The translations under genes and the position numbers were made by a program. A DNA stretch of 64,000 nucleotides from Schistocephalus solidus (lineage: Eukaryota; Platyhelminthes; Cestoda; Diphyllobothriidea; Diphyllobothriidae), in assembly GCA_017591395.1 (NCBI GenBank), contig WEDG01000803.1:62001-126000 (forward strand). Reading direction: 5' to 3'. Under the pieces are notes generated by a model. It was given only the letters and a program-made list of their open reading frames with translations. It did no database searches and was not told the origin of the DNA. This document shows positions 44,201 to 54,005 of this stretch, piece by piece (the stretch's first letter is position 1; every line of letters begins with the position of its first letter).

Positions 44201-45640
44201 TGCGATGCTTGTTGCCTAGCTTGCTAGCTTATTCGGCATGAAAATAACCATATAAACATACGGTTTTCACTTCAAAAATTTTACCTTCCGCGGGGGGTTC
44301 CAGGAACGCAACACCCGCGGTTGAGGAGGGATCACCTGTAAAAGATTAGTGGTATCTTAGCAAAAGCAAATATATGTTCACCGAGTCGTCTTCTGAAAGA
44401 TTACATTATCTAACAAAACATGGCACATTGTTGTTCTGATCGGTTCGCAACCTTCATAGGTCTGGTTGCCTACGACAGCGAGAGTGAAGCGGAGAGTGAG
44501 GCTGCCGACGAGACGGCGCCATCGGATGGGAAGGCAGCCACCGCTAACTCTCCACCCCACCAGCAACAACCGCAAGGTGAACAAGAACAGCCACCTGAAG
44601 CCACCGCCAATGCAATTACCTCAGTCGGGGAAGCAGCAACAATCGAAGTATCCGAGGAGATACCGTCCGAGTCCGTGCCAGTGGTAACGGAGGCCCCATC
44701 TTCTAGTGTTTCCAAGGTCGAGAAGAAATCCGCGAACGTGAGTGAAAAACCCTCAACCGTGAGGACACTACAGAAGAGTAAGTTTTACTGTCTCTCGAAG
44801 ACTGCCCCCATCCTTGCCTTCGTTTGAACCTGAACGCACATTTTACACCACCAACACGCGCGCGTATGCGCTCGAGCTGTGTCTCTGATCCAGCTGAACC
44901 TGGATCGGCGGTATTTGCGAAGACGCTTTTCAACTCCACAACTTGACCTCGGTTTCCCACTCACCATCTTCAGGTTTATTCGGAGTATATGTGTGTTTTC
45001 AGGTTTTTACTGTTTACCAGAGCTTTTCCATGAAAAGTCAATTTTGCCCCCTTTTCTATCCCCCCCCCCGCGTGTGTTGATTTTTTTACATTTATCTCTT
45101 CGCAATCCCCCTCTTCGGTTTGCAGAGACTGAGGGCAAGTCTGCGAATGCCAAAACGCACAAAAAGTCCTCCTCGAAACGATCGCCAGTGAAGGAAAAGA
45201 CACCACACTCGCGTCGTGACGATGAGAGAGATGCCAAAAGATCGAAGACTGTAGACAAGAAGAAGAAGAAAACTCACTCCACTTCCAAGGAGGAAGGCCT
45301 TTCCCCACCACGAGGCCGCCACCGTGTCGATGTTGAAGAGACGAAGAAAGAGCGACACAAAAAGCGCCGGAGGTCCTCTTCCAGTTCATGCTCTTCATCC
45401 TCCTCTTCGGCTCACCATAAGCGTGCCCGGTCGCGTCACCATCGATCACGCGGACGTAGCTCTCGACGGCGGTCGCGATCGAGGAGTGGTGGTGGCCGTG
45501 ATCATCACCTGCATCATCGGTCTCGTGACCGCCGTAGTCGAGATCACCATCGACGGCGGCATCCAACTTCCTCGTCCTCTTCTTCCTCATCTTCATCGTC
45601 ACCTGCCTCTCACACACGTCGCCGGTCCTCACGCAGATAG
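31558..45640 (+). CDS. PNISR: PNISR orthologue (PNN-interacting SR-rich protein), 8 coding exons
   Basis: Spliced model: 31558-32493, 33865-34201, 37943-38119, 40702-40982, 41329-41439, 43818-44073, 44460-44777, 45126-45640. All junctions are GT..AG and all phases agree; 2931 nt, 976 residues plus stop (human protein about 805). Landmarks shared with vertebrate PNISR, in order: N-terminal 'MW...WQWP..QQ' and 'W.ELARQW'; a Pro-rich region; 'KGLPAWLRDELERLEKKK' (human 'LPAWIREGLEKMEREK'); an acidic 'SDEEDVAEEDLE' stretch; 'RTLTDALLCVTTELLVLVAQ'/'EAHSEVRA' (human 'KMLLTEILLDVTDEEIYYVA'); 'LTGLVAYDSESEAE' (human 'LTGLGGLGGYGSGDSEDE'); a terminal Lys-rich and RS domain. Known role: nuclear-speckle SR-related protein that binds pinin, linked to pre-mRNA processing. 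Extra exons missed by eye are possible in the two long introns. Confidence 0.87.
33865..34201 (+). CDS. PNISR: PNISR exon 2
   Basis: Acceptor 'TTTTTTTTGTCATAG' then 'RDYVVYDPHGNYDDSLSYAA', an acidic/Gly/Pro-rich segment ending 'SIPDHLIPAF'. Donor TTCA|GTAAGT. Length 337 nt, phase 1 out, matching exon 3. Confidence 0.82.
34850..35530 (-). mobile_element. Gag-like relic of an LTR retrotransposon, antisense in PNISR intron 2
   Basis: Minus-strand translation: 'DADIRTRLLVQLDLRAQVTV' then 'QELAEECVRIMNIKNETRLI' (35100-35330), preceded by 'QATSQQVKAFVFTKSLMLP', and followed after a frameshift by a zinc-knuckle-like 'CGGQHFVSDCPNRM'. This order (ADIRTRLL...LQ.LAEEC.R..NLK..T, then knuckle) is the pattern of tapeworm Ty3/Gypsy-type gag proteins as I know them. 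Broken by stops. An LTR-like block lies about 170 bp upstream on the same strand. Confidence 0.6.
35700..35870 (-). repeat. LTR-like block upstream of the gag-like relic
   Basis: The minus strand has 'TTCTATAAATACTACAGCC' (TATA box), 'TTTGATTCTGTAACCGG' and 'AGAACGTCAGG', homologous to the plus-strand block at 20405-20580. With the gag-like relic downstream on the same strand it fits a decayed 5' LTR. Confidence 0.5.
37011..37152 (-). repeat. tRNA-derived SINE (minus) in PNISR intron 2
   Basis: Reverse complement: 'GTCGCGGTTTCAAGCCCCAG' (B-box GGTTTCAAGCC), 'GGTTATGACTGGCTGATAAC', 'AATGAGCCAGAAATGGCCAT', 'CTCACTTGTCTTTG'. Aligns over about 130 bp with 39785-39944 (+). The head faces a second plus-strand head at 37151. 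Confidence 0.65.
37151..37215 (+). repeat. tRNA-derived SINE head (plus)
   Basis: 'GGCTAGAGTGTTGGACTTC', 'ATCAACAATTTCGCGGGTT', 'GGATATGACTAGCTGACA': the same head as the adjacent minus SINE but in opposite orientation and truncated after the GACTGGCTGA block. Confidence 0.55.
37943..38119 (+). CDS. PNISR: PNISR exon 3 (LPAW helix)
   Basis: Acceptor 'TATCTTTTCCCTTGCAG'. Encodes an Ala-rich run and then 'ARRKGLPAWLRDELERLE' followed by Lys-rich 'KKKAKDVAKGS', the most conserved motif of the family. Donor AGAG|GTGAGT. Phase 1 in and out. A long (CT)n tract lies about 100 bp into the following intron. Confidence 0.9.
38217..38281. repeat. (CT)n microsatellite in PNISR intron 3
   Basis: About 65 bp of CT dinucleotide with one extra C, starting about 100 bp after the exon 3 donor. 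It produces spurious Leu/Ser and Arg/Glu ORFs on both strands. Confidence 0.95.
38831..38965 (+). repeat. Direct repeat, left copy, flanking a family 3 terminus
   Basis: Starts 'CGCTTCGTTTGCCTCCTAAACGG' and ends near 'TGGTGGCACGCCTAGG'; recurs at 39211-39360 with several differences. Confidence 0.65.
38966..39203 (+). repeat. Family 3 3'-terminal module (copy 2) in PNISR intron 3
   Basis: Matches 16803-17013 ('GCGCCAGCCACCTG', 'ATGACACCGGGCTCAGGTGG', 'GAGAGTGCGGTAGCTGCAGC', 'GGAGCATACGGTGGAC') and ends 'CAGTCAAACTGTC'. A related SINE-like start precedes at about 38660-38750. It is flanked on both sides by a direct repeat. Confidence 0.65.
39211..39360 (+). repeat. Direct repeat, right copy
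   Basis: Second copy of 38831-38965: 'CGCTTCGTGCCCCCTAAACGG', 'GCAGCAAGGGTTATTCGGG', 'TGATGGTACGCATAGG'. Confidence 0.65.
39660..40430 (+). repeat. AT-rich block homologous to the region 3' of the Penelope-like fragment
   Basis: Collinear with 57880-58485: 'AGGATGCCGGCTTT', 'GAGTACTTAGTAG', 'TATTCGTTCTTGCACTCAT', 'GAAAATCGCATAATTAGAA', 'TTTTCTAGAAAATATATTTGAA' plus 'TAATAAGG' all have counterparts there in the same order. A tRNA-derived SINE interrupts this copy at 39785-39944. Internally, 39988-40065 and 40258-40349 form an inverted repeat around 'TTACGTCTTCTTCA'. Confidence 0.5.
39785..39944 (+). repeat. tRNA-derived SINE (plus) with TA-rich borders
   Basis: 'GCGTTCGACTC', 'GGTCGCGGGTTCGAATCTCAG' (canonical B box GGTTCGAATCT), 'GGTATGACTGGCTGATGACG', 'TAAGCCAGAAATGGCCATTC', 'CTCCCTTGTCTTTAACA', then a (TA)n tail at 39926-39943. 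Bordered on the left by TATATATA as well. The best copy in the window. Confidence 0.7.
40702..40982 (+). CDS. PNISR: PNISR exon 4 (acidic)
   Basis: Acceptor 'TTTTCGTTTTTAG'. Encodes 'SPTDDVNRDDEGDVVMDEA' and 'VLSDEEDVAEEDLERPTHGS', the acidic/Ser region that in vertebrates precedes the helical motif. Donor CTG|GTAAGC. Phase 1 in, 0 out. Confidence 0.8.
41329..41439 (+). CDS. PNISR: PNISR exon 5
   Basis: 37 codons, phase 0 in and out: 'GGVQDLRAPASPAGGLTETE' then 'FQTLFRGLPKHIRQAEI'. Acceptor CTAATCAG, donor ATC|GTAAGT. No clear vertebrate counterpart; as a symmetric exon it could be skipped without a frame change. Confidence 0.7.
43818..44073 (+). CDS. PNISR: PNISR exon 6 (helical motif)
   Basis: Encodes 'FITRTLTDALLCVTTELLVL'/'VAQEAHSEVRAVRVREAEEV', equivalent to vertebrate 'LLTEILLDVTDEEIYYVAKD'/'AHRKA'. 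Two acceptors six bases apart (TTGAAG|GCGCAG|TTC, at 43812 and 43818) keep the same phase and would add or drop two residues. Donor ACCG|GTAAGA; phase 1 out. Confidence 0.83.
44460..44777 (+). CDS. PNISR: PNISR exon 7 (acidic Ser/Glu)
   Basis: Joins exon 6 to give 'SGLTGLVAYDSESEAESEAA', the equivalent of the vertebrate 'LTGLGG..GSGDSEDE' block, then Gln/Glu-rich and 'SSSVSKVEKKSANVSEKP'. Acceptor CTTCATAG, donor AAGA|GTAAGT. Phase 1 in and out. Confidence 0.83.
45126..45640 (+). CDS. PNISR: PNISR exon 8 (Lys-rich and RS domain, stop)
   Basis: Acceptor 'CCTCTTCGGTTTGCAG'. Encodes a basic 'KTHKKSSSKRSPVKEK' segment, 'KSKTVDKKKKK'-like Lys runs, 'RRRSSSSSCSSSSSSAHHKR', then alternating Arg/Ser ('RSRHHRSRGRSSRRRSRSRS') and an 11-Ser run before RRRSSRR and a TAG stop at 45638-45640. 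Typical of SR-related splicing proteins, which localise to nuclear speckles through the RS domain. Confidence 0.87.
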
Positions 45641-46390
45641 TGCCATCCGAGTTCCTTCCGTGAAGTCTGTACAGACATGCACGCACACAAATTCCGGCAA
45701 ACGCGTTGATTTGCCTACCTGCCTATACATATATTTCTACGTAAGCTTTTCAGGTTAGTGGAGGGTGACTGTTTGAAGGATACTTTCAGGGAGAGTGAAA
45801 ACAAGAGGACGAAGCGAGGGGTGAGCGAGAGAGAGAGAGAGCAACAGCCGCACCTTTTATTTTGTGTGATACAAGCCTCTGTTATGTTTGATCGACCGCC
45901 TCCTCTCGGTAAGCCGCCTTTTTGGTCTCCGCGCTTTTCTTAAGTTTTCGTTTTCAATTTAAGACCACGTTTATTTGTGGCACTGCCCATATAATCGCTG
46001 ATCAATCATGGCCTCCTCTTCCACCTCCTCGATAAACCCTCGTGTTGTTGAATCGTATGCAAGTCGCGACCTTGGCACATGCAATCGCTGTGTCGGGCCT
46101 GACAAGGCTGGTGAAACCGTGCTCAGCGGCACGTTTGAACAATTCAGACTTCCATAGACGTGCGCTACTACTAAGAGGAAGAAGATGATGGTGCTGGGCG
46201 TGGGCGTCGTCCTGGCAGCAGGCGATACACGGGGTGTGCCTTCTTGAATTGCTCCGATTATGTTTCCTGTCGTGTATACTCCTCACCCACAAGTGATATG
46301 GACGCTCTCTAAAATGCTGACACCTCAGAGAATGAACATTACACTCATCTGAATTATACAGCCTCCCTACTTGTAATTAATAAACAATAT
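45641..46390 (+). other. PNISR 3' flank / probable 3' UTR
   Basis: No further coding motif. A GA-rich tract lies at 45825-45842. The first good AATAAA after the stop is at 46379-46384 (in 'TTAATAAACAATA'), a possible polyadenylation signal about 740 bp after the stop. The extent of the 3' UTR cannot be fixed from sequence. Confidence 0.35.
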
Positions 46391-48299
46391 TTTTACGCCT
46401 CTGTCTCAGTGCAGCCGCCATGCTGGAGTTGTTATTTCCCTCACTCGATGCAGATGAGTCTCAAGGCGAATACTTTTTTAAGACAGTAGGGTTAATGCGT
46501 TTAACCTCATCTATACGCCCTCTGAGAGGACCTTTATTAGCAAACGTCTGCGAATTAACGTATACAAAAAGGCTTTTCCTCGTTTTTTTTTCTTTAATTA
46601 GGAAGATAGGGTACCACTATGCTTGCGATTCTGGTGCTGTCTAGATGACCCCTTGAATTTTCAGACCCAGTAAACTGCTTACTGAGATACTTTAAGTAGA
46701 CATTATAGTACAATTAAAACATTAAACCGAGGACGTCTAATTCGCGATCGACAACCTTTTTTCGCCAAGAAGCGTTACGTACGCTATATAAAGACGTTAG
46801 TATGTGCCTATAGTTTTGCTGGATTGGAAGGGATACGTTTCTTTCACACCAGTTTGAAGTTTCACAATTGTTCCGGGTGGCGGTGGGGGACACTCTTCAT
46901 GTCATAATACCACTATCTCTTGGGGGAGTTACCTCGATCCCCGCGATGAGTATTTTGGATTGGGAGGAGGACTCAGAAAGAGAGACTGTCGTGGCTCCTT
47001 CTAAATTTGTCTGAATGGCTTTCACCTGTATGCAATCCGAGCCGCCCTTGTAGTGGCTTGGTACGTGTGGAGCTGACGCAGGTCCTGTGTGGCACGCGTA
47101 GACCCCTTGCTTGTCGTTGCCAGCTACTGCGCTTCCGCCCACGTCCTCAATCGTTTTGAGCATTTTACCGCCGATGTAAGATGAGTGAGGCAAGAGTAAG
47201 AAAGTTTGGTAGATGCTGCGAAAGTCTGCTTACCTATAAACTCATTCACGGACAAGTCGCTGTCGGTAGACGTCGTTGCTTGTGACGGCCAAACCTTAAT
47301 GTCTTGTGGGGCCTATTTATAGGTAGGCAATCTGCCCAGTTGGTAATTTATCTTGCTTGAAGGTATTGGTGCTGTATTTTACGTGCTTGCCCATTCATGT
47401 GACTCAAATCCCAATTTACTTCCATCTAGCCTTCGTCGTTTTAGAGGCGACGTCACAGCAACTCTTCAAGACACTCTTGAATGACTATATGTGTACGTTG
47501 TTTATTTTTTTTCTAGTGCCTACTCACACTCGTTTTGTCTTATTCTTTTTCTAGGTTTGCACAACGCCCCATTAACAAAGTTCTTCTTTAAAATGACTCT
47601 CCATCCTCCCCGGCTCGCCCTATCCTCATGAGTGTTAAAACTGCTTTACATTCGCTCTGACGATCGTGAACTTCGCCAAGAATGCCATTGTTGTGAATGG
47701 AACATGTTTAGAGTGAAACAAAAACGTTGTATTTTCCTTTAGTAAACCAGTTTCTTCCTGCTTTGCACCTACCCTTGTACACAAACCGCGAAGTCCGATG
47801 ATTTCTTAGGGCATGGTGGAGATGGGGTTGGTAAGGAAAAGCTCAGCTAATTTTCACTCCCCCAATGTCCGATTTACAGCCTTCAAACTTAAGTTTTCTA
47901 TCTGTTCAAGTGTATTACGTTGCAATATCATCGTCATTCTGATCAAATATTCCGCTGGGTAGGTACCCCGCTCGTGAGCAAGCATTCGACCATAGTTTGG
48001 CAGCCATTCTACTGCACGAGTCTGGCGTCCATTGCGGACATTTTCATGTACTGTCCGCTGATAGTTGGATAGGTGCAAGCTACGACATCCACCATGTGCC
48101 CCATGGAGTGAGCCTTGCGCGGGTGAATTGTACATGAATTTGTTTAGACTGATAACAGATTTGCGTGGCACCTGCCTCTCTATTTCTTCCCCCGCTGGGA
48201 TTCTGTGCCAAGGCAGAGTCATAACACCTGGCGGCGGGCTCAGGCGCAGTATCTGACGACGCTAAGCAGCCAATCTACACGGGCCCTGCACGAACTTGT
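46391..48299. other. No gene seen
   Basis: Unassigned. The 122-codon minus ORF at 47854-48222 follows the family 4 LINE end on that strand and has no recognised domain. A stretch near 47080-47150 faintly resembles 36815-36880 ('GTGTGGCACGCG'). Confidence 0.45.
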
Positions 48300-49075
48300 A
48301 CTTATTATGGCTGCGATCATGCCTAATCTAACCGGCCCATATGATGTCACGAATTGTGCCTCTCCACGCGTGATGGTCCGCGACAGCTCACTGCATTCTC
48401 TTTGCCAACGACGAAGGCCGAATACCTAAGATCCAAGAACCGCTTCCATGTCTTGACGAACCGTGTCGAGCCAGGTTTTGAGCTGATCCCTCTTCGACGC
48501 CTCCGATTGGGTAGCGGTGCCGGATCAAGGGCAGGATCACTGAGCTCGTGAGGTGCGCAACAAAGAACGTACCCAAACCACCTCAGATGTCTTCCTTGAA
48601 TGGCTCAAAATATCCTTGTAGTGTTTTCGTAGCGAGTGCGGACTGTCTCACTTGATACGAAGTCAGTATACTTCACTCGGAGGATGGTTCTCAAGCAGTG
48701 GTAGTCAAATACTTCAGTTCTTGCTCATTTTCCACGCGTTTAACCAATTATTCGCAGTCATAGAGAAGGACAGATCGAACGGATGCACAGTACATCTTCC
48801 GGAGGATGGAGATGTCGCGTCGGGTCCATAAGCAATTTCTAAGGCTTAAAAAATCCGAAGAGCAGCATCGATTTGTGAGACAATGTCATCCATTCGGCAG
48901 CAACCTCGCCCTAAGGTGTCTTAAACTGTCTACATCTTCAAGTTGACAGACATAAATCTCGAGAGTTGCCTTCTCCTGAGCAGGGAGGCAGCTTGAAAAC
49001 ACTTGTCTTCCCAGCGTTTATGGACAAACCGACTGATTTAGCGACGTCATTAACCCATTGCATATATCTTATCCA
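48300..49075 (-). mobile_element. RTE-like (family 4) LINE, C-terminal part and 3' end
   Basis: Minus strand, from 49075: 'KSVGLSINAGKTSVFSSCLP', 'QLEDVDSLRHLRARLLPNG', 'SVRSVLLYDCE', 'KRDQLKTWLDTVRQDMEAVL' and 'GSVFGLRRWQRE'-like text, ending 'GTIRDIIWAG' and a stop near 48330. This is the post-RT region of an RTE-like element ('VRSVLLYGCECW', 'GQLKTWLDTVR'). Several stops and shifts. Confidence 0.75.
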
Positions 49076-51592
49076 TTTCGAAACTCTCAAGCTACGACTG
49101 TTAGTGCGTTAGCTTTTTACATATTGAGGAATGCGTTGATTGGCCGTTGGGGCAGACTTCTCGGTGTCGGCCTTGCTCCTCATCTATTCACGCCACCGCG
49201 CACACCATGGTTGCAATTTTGTATATGTTCAGTTTCCTTGCCAAGGTGCTATTCTGCCTAAGATTAACGTCATAATGACCGAATTTAATGGCCAAAACCT
49301 ATCCCAGCGCAGTTGCTGCTCAGTCACATTCACGACTCCTGCTTCATATCTGGTTTTGTCAGACTCACATTAAAGCCCCACCTTGTGTTCCCTTCCCATT
49401 CTTGCAGAATTTCCTCTCCAAGGGTGAGCTGAGGGTACTGTTTTGCTATATTATAAGAAGGATGACCGTGACTGTACCGTCTACCTGCACGCGCCATCTT
49501 GCCCCCTCGAATCCTGTCACGGAAAGGCCTGTCTCCCTTGTTGACTTCTGTGTAATATTTGGTTTCATTTCGTCGTGAGTGGCCATGGCAGGCTCTGAAC
49601 CTAGATGTCGTGCCGACTGAAGTTTTCGTTGTGGTTAGGTCCCCCATGGCCTCATCCGACCCCGTGTTTTCGCCCAAATCCACCGACTAGCATTGCACCT
49701 TCGGTCAGGCCTTTGACGCCAGTGTGTCCCTACGTCATTCATGGGGTTCTGGCACGAGGGTACAGGTTGCAGAGGTTGGCATCCTGATAGACCAAGGTTG
49801 CCACATCGGTGTAGTGATCCGTATGCACGCTGCATCAGCCCTCGAGTTTTCGAATTACACATCTGCTCCGAGGGCGACATCACTCGTGCTGTCAGCTCAA
49901 AGAGGTGGTAGGTAGTTGAAAATGTGTGGGGAACGCCTCGCATTGTCGCCTAACTCCATGTTGCCTGCAGCTCCTTTTAATCGTCTGAAAGTGTTTAGGG
50001 ACCTATCGCAATATCCTAGTCGCTGGCATGTTCCGTGCTTTTAATTTCTCCCTTGCAGTCGTAAACGCTGACCCGTGCGGTCTGTAGTGACCGATCAAGA
50101 ACGGTTCCTGTTTAGCGGTAGCGAACGGAGGGCACCGCTATCCGCCGCCCTCTTCTGTTCGGAATGGCTCTGGTGCCGGCTCGAAAAGCAGTGCGCACTG
50201 ATTAATCGACGCGCATACGCGGATGCCTATGTATCAGCGCCGGCAGGCCCATTCTCCCGTTTTAAGGGTGCGCATCTGTCTGCAGATTATCAATGTTCTG
50301 GTTTGCAACTGCTGACTTGTGTTGGGGGAGGTGGCCACGTCGATACAAGGAGAAGGTGTGAGTCGAATGCAGCTGAATACCGTGAGGAGTTCCGCTGGCT
50401 GAAAAGACTAGTCCTCGGTCAATATTTGATGATCGACTTACGGAACGAAGTTCATTGCCTGAGTGTGCATCACCACCAGTGGTGCGGAGAAGAGTGCGTT
50501 ACCGGAAGGGAAATTATACGTCTCGGTGTCAGCTCCCTTTGTGGACTGCATTTACTCTGCTAGTCAACATCGGGAAACTGCGTCAAATTAACGACCTCCG
50601 TCTGGACCCATGAAAAGGTCTCAACAACTGCAGCCTCATTTCTTTGGGAAATGAAAGCGACCTGGTCGACTTCGTGGCGATTCAGTCAACCGATCTAATT
50701 GTCGCCTGCTGAGATCACATCGGGGTCACCATTTTCGGTTGTAGCGTCCGTAGAGGGAAAGCCTATTGAGTACAGACTGAGCAGTTTGTGGCTAGCGGGC
50801 AACGCACAAGCTTGACTTCTTACCTTGAAGCCCTGGCAGCAGCTGATGCGGACGTCTGAACATCCTCGTTCATTTCTTGCCGGATGCAATTTTCATCAGT
50901 TAGCATTTAAGTAGATACCAACATGGAAATGGCCACATGAGGCAGTAGTGCCCGATGGGGCCTCCTCCAACACAGATGTTAGACACGTGGAGGCGTCGAA
51001 CCACAACCATTTTGAAGATGTTTGTTACATCAAGTGCCAATGCCGGACGGAAGGCCCTTCGCGCGAACGAGACCAGGCCTACACAACATCCGCCAGGGCC
51101 AACTTTTCATGCCTCCCTCGGGAACTTTTCAGATTTTGTCAAAACTGAATGAGAGGTTCAGTCTGTCGATTTCCATTCGTATCAGGTGGTGACTTCCATA
51201 CGGTTAGACGGACGAACTTACAACTCAGAGAATAAACAACAACAGGCCTAGCAAAAACAGCTTTTAGGGGATCGCATGTGAGTTAATTTTTAGGAAGTTC
51301 AGAAAATTGCCCTGAGTGGGACTTCGCTGGCGAGATCTGTAGATAAGTGCGTTCTAAATCCAGCCAATGTTAAGTAGGTTTAGAATACGCTCCAGCAGTT
51401 CTACGTAGGGAGCTTTCTGATAAACGAACCCTCTTTTGAGATGAATTAGTTTTTGGGGTGAGCTTAAGGCATAGTCAAGCCAATAACCTGGGCGAGTGTT
51501 AAAAGATCATTTATCAGGAAAGTCAGCGACAATAAAAGGGTCCCTTATCACCTGTATGTCATCATTAACAAGGGATAGCGGAATTCCAGGCT
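49076..51592. other. No gene seen
   Basis: Unassigned 2.5 kb. The longest open stretch is 162 codons on plus (50075-50563), with no motif I recognise and no supporting splice or repeat context. It may be old repeat sequence. Confidence 0.4.
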
Positions 51593-51667
51593 GAAAGCCC
51601 GAGAGCTGAACCCGAGTCAGTGGATATTCGGGTAGTGCTCACGCCACTGCACTAACAGGCTCGCGCC
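51593..51667 (-). repeat. tRNA-like sequence (SINE head)
   Basis: Minus strand: 'GGCGCGAGCCTGTTAGTGCAG' start with A-box-like TTAGTGCAGTGGCGTGAGCAC, then 'GACTCGGGTTCAGCTCTCGGG' containing a B-box-like GGGTTCAGCTC. Anticodon arm and acceptor stem are poor, so I regard it as tRNA-derived. Its head differs from those at 37151 and 39785. Confidence 0.5.
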
Positions 51668-52780
51668 TTTTCGGGAATATTCGATCATACAGGGTTGCCG
51701 CACAGCGAATGAGCTAAATTTAGGATATGCGGCCCCATCTGTTATTGTTCAGGCTAAAGTCAAACCCCATTGGCTCAATCCCCGTCGCGCCCCCACTTAA
51801 CCATTAGGCCTAGCGTTTAAAATAAGGTAAGTGGGGTGGAGTTGTGCTCATGCTTTAGCTGTAGGTTTTGGGGTAAGCTATCCATATTATGAACTTCAAT
51901 CGCGGCCATTACGAGAGTTCGGATTTTACGATATATACACTTTACTTTCCCCTTCACTGTTTCTGGTCAACACGGGCTAGGATCAGTTCGCCTGGAATAT
52001 CTAACCAGTACTCTTGGTATCCATTTTCTCTCCCCGTTTATTATTCCCAAGTTCCACACGTTTCAATTCGCGAGCTCACTTTTTACGTTTTTTGATGTAT
52101 TTTTCAACATGCATATGGGATAAATGTACTTTTTCCCTCGAAAAAAGTTACATGTTAGTTTCGCTTACTCCACCCATAATACCTTTATTACAAGCATGCC
52201 CGTAATCGAGGAATTTTTGCCTCTTGTTTTTTGAATGGGGCCACATATCCGACCGTTGCCGTGATTTAGTCTGACTGCAAGACGGGGTGGGCAGATGTGT
52301 GTTACTGACTGTTTCTCTCCATGAGGCCACCATATTGGGTTGCTGCCTCTCACTTCTGGCGCAAAACTGAAGTCTATGGGCTGCGAAACGTCCTTGTGCC
52401 TTTTTACTACCAGCTAAGCACATTTTCAATTTAAAAGATAACTAATCCGTCGATAAAATAGACAATTTGCGGGACACGACGACGGAGGGCGGATGACGTG
52501 TTCCGCATAATTTTCCCACTGAACTGTTTGCTATCTCACTAGCTGTCAAACGTGTGCATAAAGCGAATCCAATGCCGTGGTCGGTCAATGGAAAGTGATT
52601 GTGGAGAAGTTGCTGGCGTGGTTTAATGCGTAGGGTTGAAATGCTAAAACTCGACACAAAGAATATGGTGGGAGAACCAATGACGGTGAAAGTAAGGCAG
52701 GCAAATGATAACTAACTTTTTCAAGTGAAAATACGTCATCGAGGATAAGATTGCTGTGACCCACATTGAATCTGACTATG
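51668..52780. other. No gene seen
   Basis: Unassigned. A second tRNA-like head may lie near 51765-51825 on minus ('GGCCTAATGGTTAAGTGGGG') but has no B box. Confidence 0.4.
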
Positions 52781-52812
52781 ATAGCAACTGCGGATGTGAT
52801 TATCCTTTTCCG

Positions 52813-52900
52813 TAATAGTAGTATTAGTAGGAGCAGCAATATAAATAGTAATAGTAGTAGTGTTAGTAGTAGTAGTATTTGTAGTACTAGTAGTAGTGTA
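52813..52900. repeat. Imperfect (TAG)n microsatellite inside a LINE
   Basis: Trinucleotide TAG/GTA-rich tract of about 85 bp with interruptions. On the minus strand it follows directly after the RT motif 'YGFRSGRST', where the LINE reading is lost. Confidence 0.9.
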
Positions 52901-52914
52901 GACCTGCCACTACG

Positions 52915-53283
52915 AAAGCCGTATTGGGCATCAGAGAGGAGGTGATTCTGCTCGAGGAACTGAATAAACTCTTTCTTGATTATTTTCTCCATGATTTTAC
53001 AACAGATGGGGGAAAGGCTCACCGGTCTGTAGTTATTCGCAGACGCTCGGCTTCCATTCTTGAATAGCGGAGTGATGGTTGCGGTCTTCCAATCGGAGGG
53101 TAGACACCCAGTAGCAAACGACGCCTGGAAGAGTAAGACTAGCAGTTTGGCCATTTCAGAAGTTAGCTCATTCAACAGCTTGACCGGGATTGCATCGGGG
53201 CCTGGAGAGGTCAACTCTTTCAGGCTTAGCAACACTTCCTGAATGATTTCTTCGGTGAAGCTGACTGCTTTCATAGTATACAT
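52915..53283 (-). pseudogene. RT fingers of LINE copy H
   Basis: Part of an ORF that starts at 53283: 'EVLLSLKELTSPGPDAIPVK', 'GCLPSDWKTATITPLFKNGS', 'NNYRPVSLSPICCKIMEKII', 'LLSDAQYGFRSGRST'. All RT0-RT2 landmarks are intact until the microsatellite. The ORF runs on to 52585, but that part is microsatellite and unrelated sequence. Confidence 0.8.
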
Positions 53284-54005
53284 TACCTCGTCTTCACAAG
53301 TGGGTGGGAAAATTCAATTTCTGTTTTCACGACGTACAGGAAGAACTGAGAAAGATGTTCAGCCTTATCCCTGTCCTCTGAGATTTCCGCGCCCTCGACA
53401 GTCTGTAATAGTGGGATTGGATACTTGTTTCGCGTGCTCTGCCTTATGTAACTGTAAAGGACTTTGGGATTAATCATGGCACGGTTCAACAGATCCTCTT
53501 CGAAGACTCGTCGAGCTCAGGCAATGAGAATTTTTACTCGGTTTCTTTGCAATATGTAGCTGTTGAGAGATTCCAGTGTCTTATCAATGCGGAATCTTTT
53601 CCATAGTTTCCTGTTCTTGTTAACTTACTTCTTTAATAATGAAGTCAACCAGCGAGGTCTGTTTGTTAGCCTTCTTTGCATGATTGGGCATTGTTTAGAA
53701 AGGAGGTTGCGGACTATATCTTTGAATTGGCCCCAAGCCTCGTCGATATCGTCGGAGAATATGGATGTCCAGTCGATAGGAGAAAGGTCATTTTTCATCT
53801 GTTCGAAATCCCCACGCCAAATATTTGGTCGGAAATCAAGCGGTTAAGCCGGCGAAGAGAATAATGTGGATTCCCACATGAGATTCACACGATCTCTCTT
53901 GCCTAAAGGAGGTAAACAATTCATAACGTCGATGTTGTCAGGCGACCTAGTGAACACGAGGTCGAGGCAGTTCATCTGCTGGCCCTCGCTAGCCCTAGTC
54001 GGAAA

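Noticed and set aside
44976..45686. 236-codon minus ORF opposite PNISR exon 8
   Set aside because: It is the antisense shadow of the low-complexity RS-domain exon, with no independent motif.
50075..50563. 162-codon plus ORF
   Set aside because: No domain, no splice or repeat support, and odd composition; it may be chance.
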